From the NCBI RefSeq assembly GCF_036075115.1, contig NZ_CP107958.1:2356001-2420000 (forward strand): 64,000 nucleotides of DNA, given 5' to 3'. Source of the DNA: Streptomyces sp. NBC_00377 (GTDB taxonomy: Bacteria > Actinomycetota > Actinomycetes > Streptomycetales > Streptomycetaceae). This document shows, piece by piece, positions 63,849 through 64,000 of this stretch. The translations under genes and the position numbers were made by a program. The notes under the pieces were generated by a model, which made no database searches, had not been told where the DNA came from, and saw nothing but the letters and a program-made list of their open reading frames with translations. Each line of letters starts with the position of its first letter. Position 1 is the first letter of the stretch.

Positions 63849-64000
63849 ATGAGCATCATCGGACGGTTCACGGGGTTCCTCGCGGGTGCGGCACTGGGAG
63901 CGGGGGCCCTGTTCGCCACGGCGGCTCCGGCGCAGGCGTACAGTCCCAACCCGACGTTCCACGCCTATTACTACGACACCGACAACTGCCCGTGCAGCGG
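63849..64000 (+). CDS. Exported protein, 5' part only
   Basis: Starts at ATG 63849, ten bases after GGAGGGGG. The 50 visible residues give a clear signal peptide (FTGFLAGAALGAGALFATA, likely cleavage after AQA near residue 30) and then YSPNPTFHAYYYDTDNCPCS, rich in Tyr with a CxC pair. The gene continues past the window. A small secreted Cys-containing protein is likely, but no family can be named. Confidence 0.6.
   Translation, partial: MSIIGRFTGFLAGAALGAGALFATAAPAQAYSPNPTFHAYYYDTDNCPCS

Overview
This window is high-GC actinobacterial chromosome with the gene density, GTG starts, GGAGG-type ribosome sites and gene families of Streptomyces. From memory, unchecked, the order of ngcEFG, rok7B7, xylFGH, dxs, fad genes, hemE, hemY-hemQ and murC-msrB resembles a core segment of the S. 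coelicolor chromosome (around SCO6005 to SCO6061) read in reverse. No rRNA, tRNA, prophage or CRISPR array is visible. The only mobile DNA is the end of an IS200/IS605-type tnpB at the left edge.

Layout. 1-228: 3' end of tnpB with its hairpin right end, abutting a membrane ferric-reductase/ferredoxin-reductase gene (212-1549, minus). A two-component system (1701-3844) diverges from the reductase. A YbhN-type membrane protein follows, then a minus-strand murC-msrB pair, a small unknown protein, a RibD-type reductase and, divergently, a ZapE-like ATPase. 10081-16424 (plus): a small exported protein, beta-carbonic anhydrase coupled to a SulP transporter, an SPFH/band 7 protein, a PhoX-like protein, a lipoprotein polysaccharide deacetylase and a tiny Cys-rich protein. 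16473-17998 (minus) is an ABC exporter pair. 18056-24373 (plus): a long peptidyl-tRNA hydrolase 2-like protein, an MNIO (DUF692) enzyme with an extra C-terminal domain, a 350-bp GC-rich repeat block, a DUF4142 protein, a TIGR04222-like membrane protein and a secreted S33 peptidase.

24471-31684 carries haem genes (hemQ, hemY, hemE, all minus) interleaved with plus-strand genes for a DUF4349 lipoprotein, a CoA-disulfide-reductase-type enzyme and a rhomboid protease. Next come a DUF3000 protein, an orphan LuxR-type response regulator and RNase D. 35046-41836 is a sugar-utilisation unit: a minus-strand ABC importer diverging from a GH2 beta-mannosidase coupled to a LacI regulator. 41983-45332 is a thiolase/FadB beta-oxidation pair ending in a strong terminator. 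Then a propeller-like protein, a NYN-domain protein, an amino-acid permease and dxs.

50977-63738 is a second carbohydrate region: xylFGH import system, the ROK regulator rok7B7, ngcEFG N-acetylglucosamine/chitobiose importer, and a divergent secreted GH92 alpha-mannosidase. A DasR-like site overlaps the predicted ngcE promoter. The window ends inside a gene for an exported protein.

Together the genes suggest a soil saprophyte that releases and imports mannosides, xylose and amino sugars, burns fatty acids, and makes haem by the coproporphyrin-dependent route. The most open part is the MNIO/DUF4142/TIGR04222 neighbourhood with its repeat block. Several genes also have a -10 hexamer 6-8 nt before the start codon, as expected of leaderless mRNAs.
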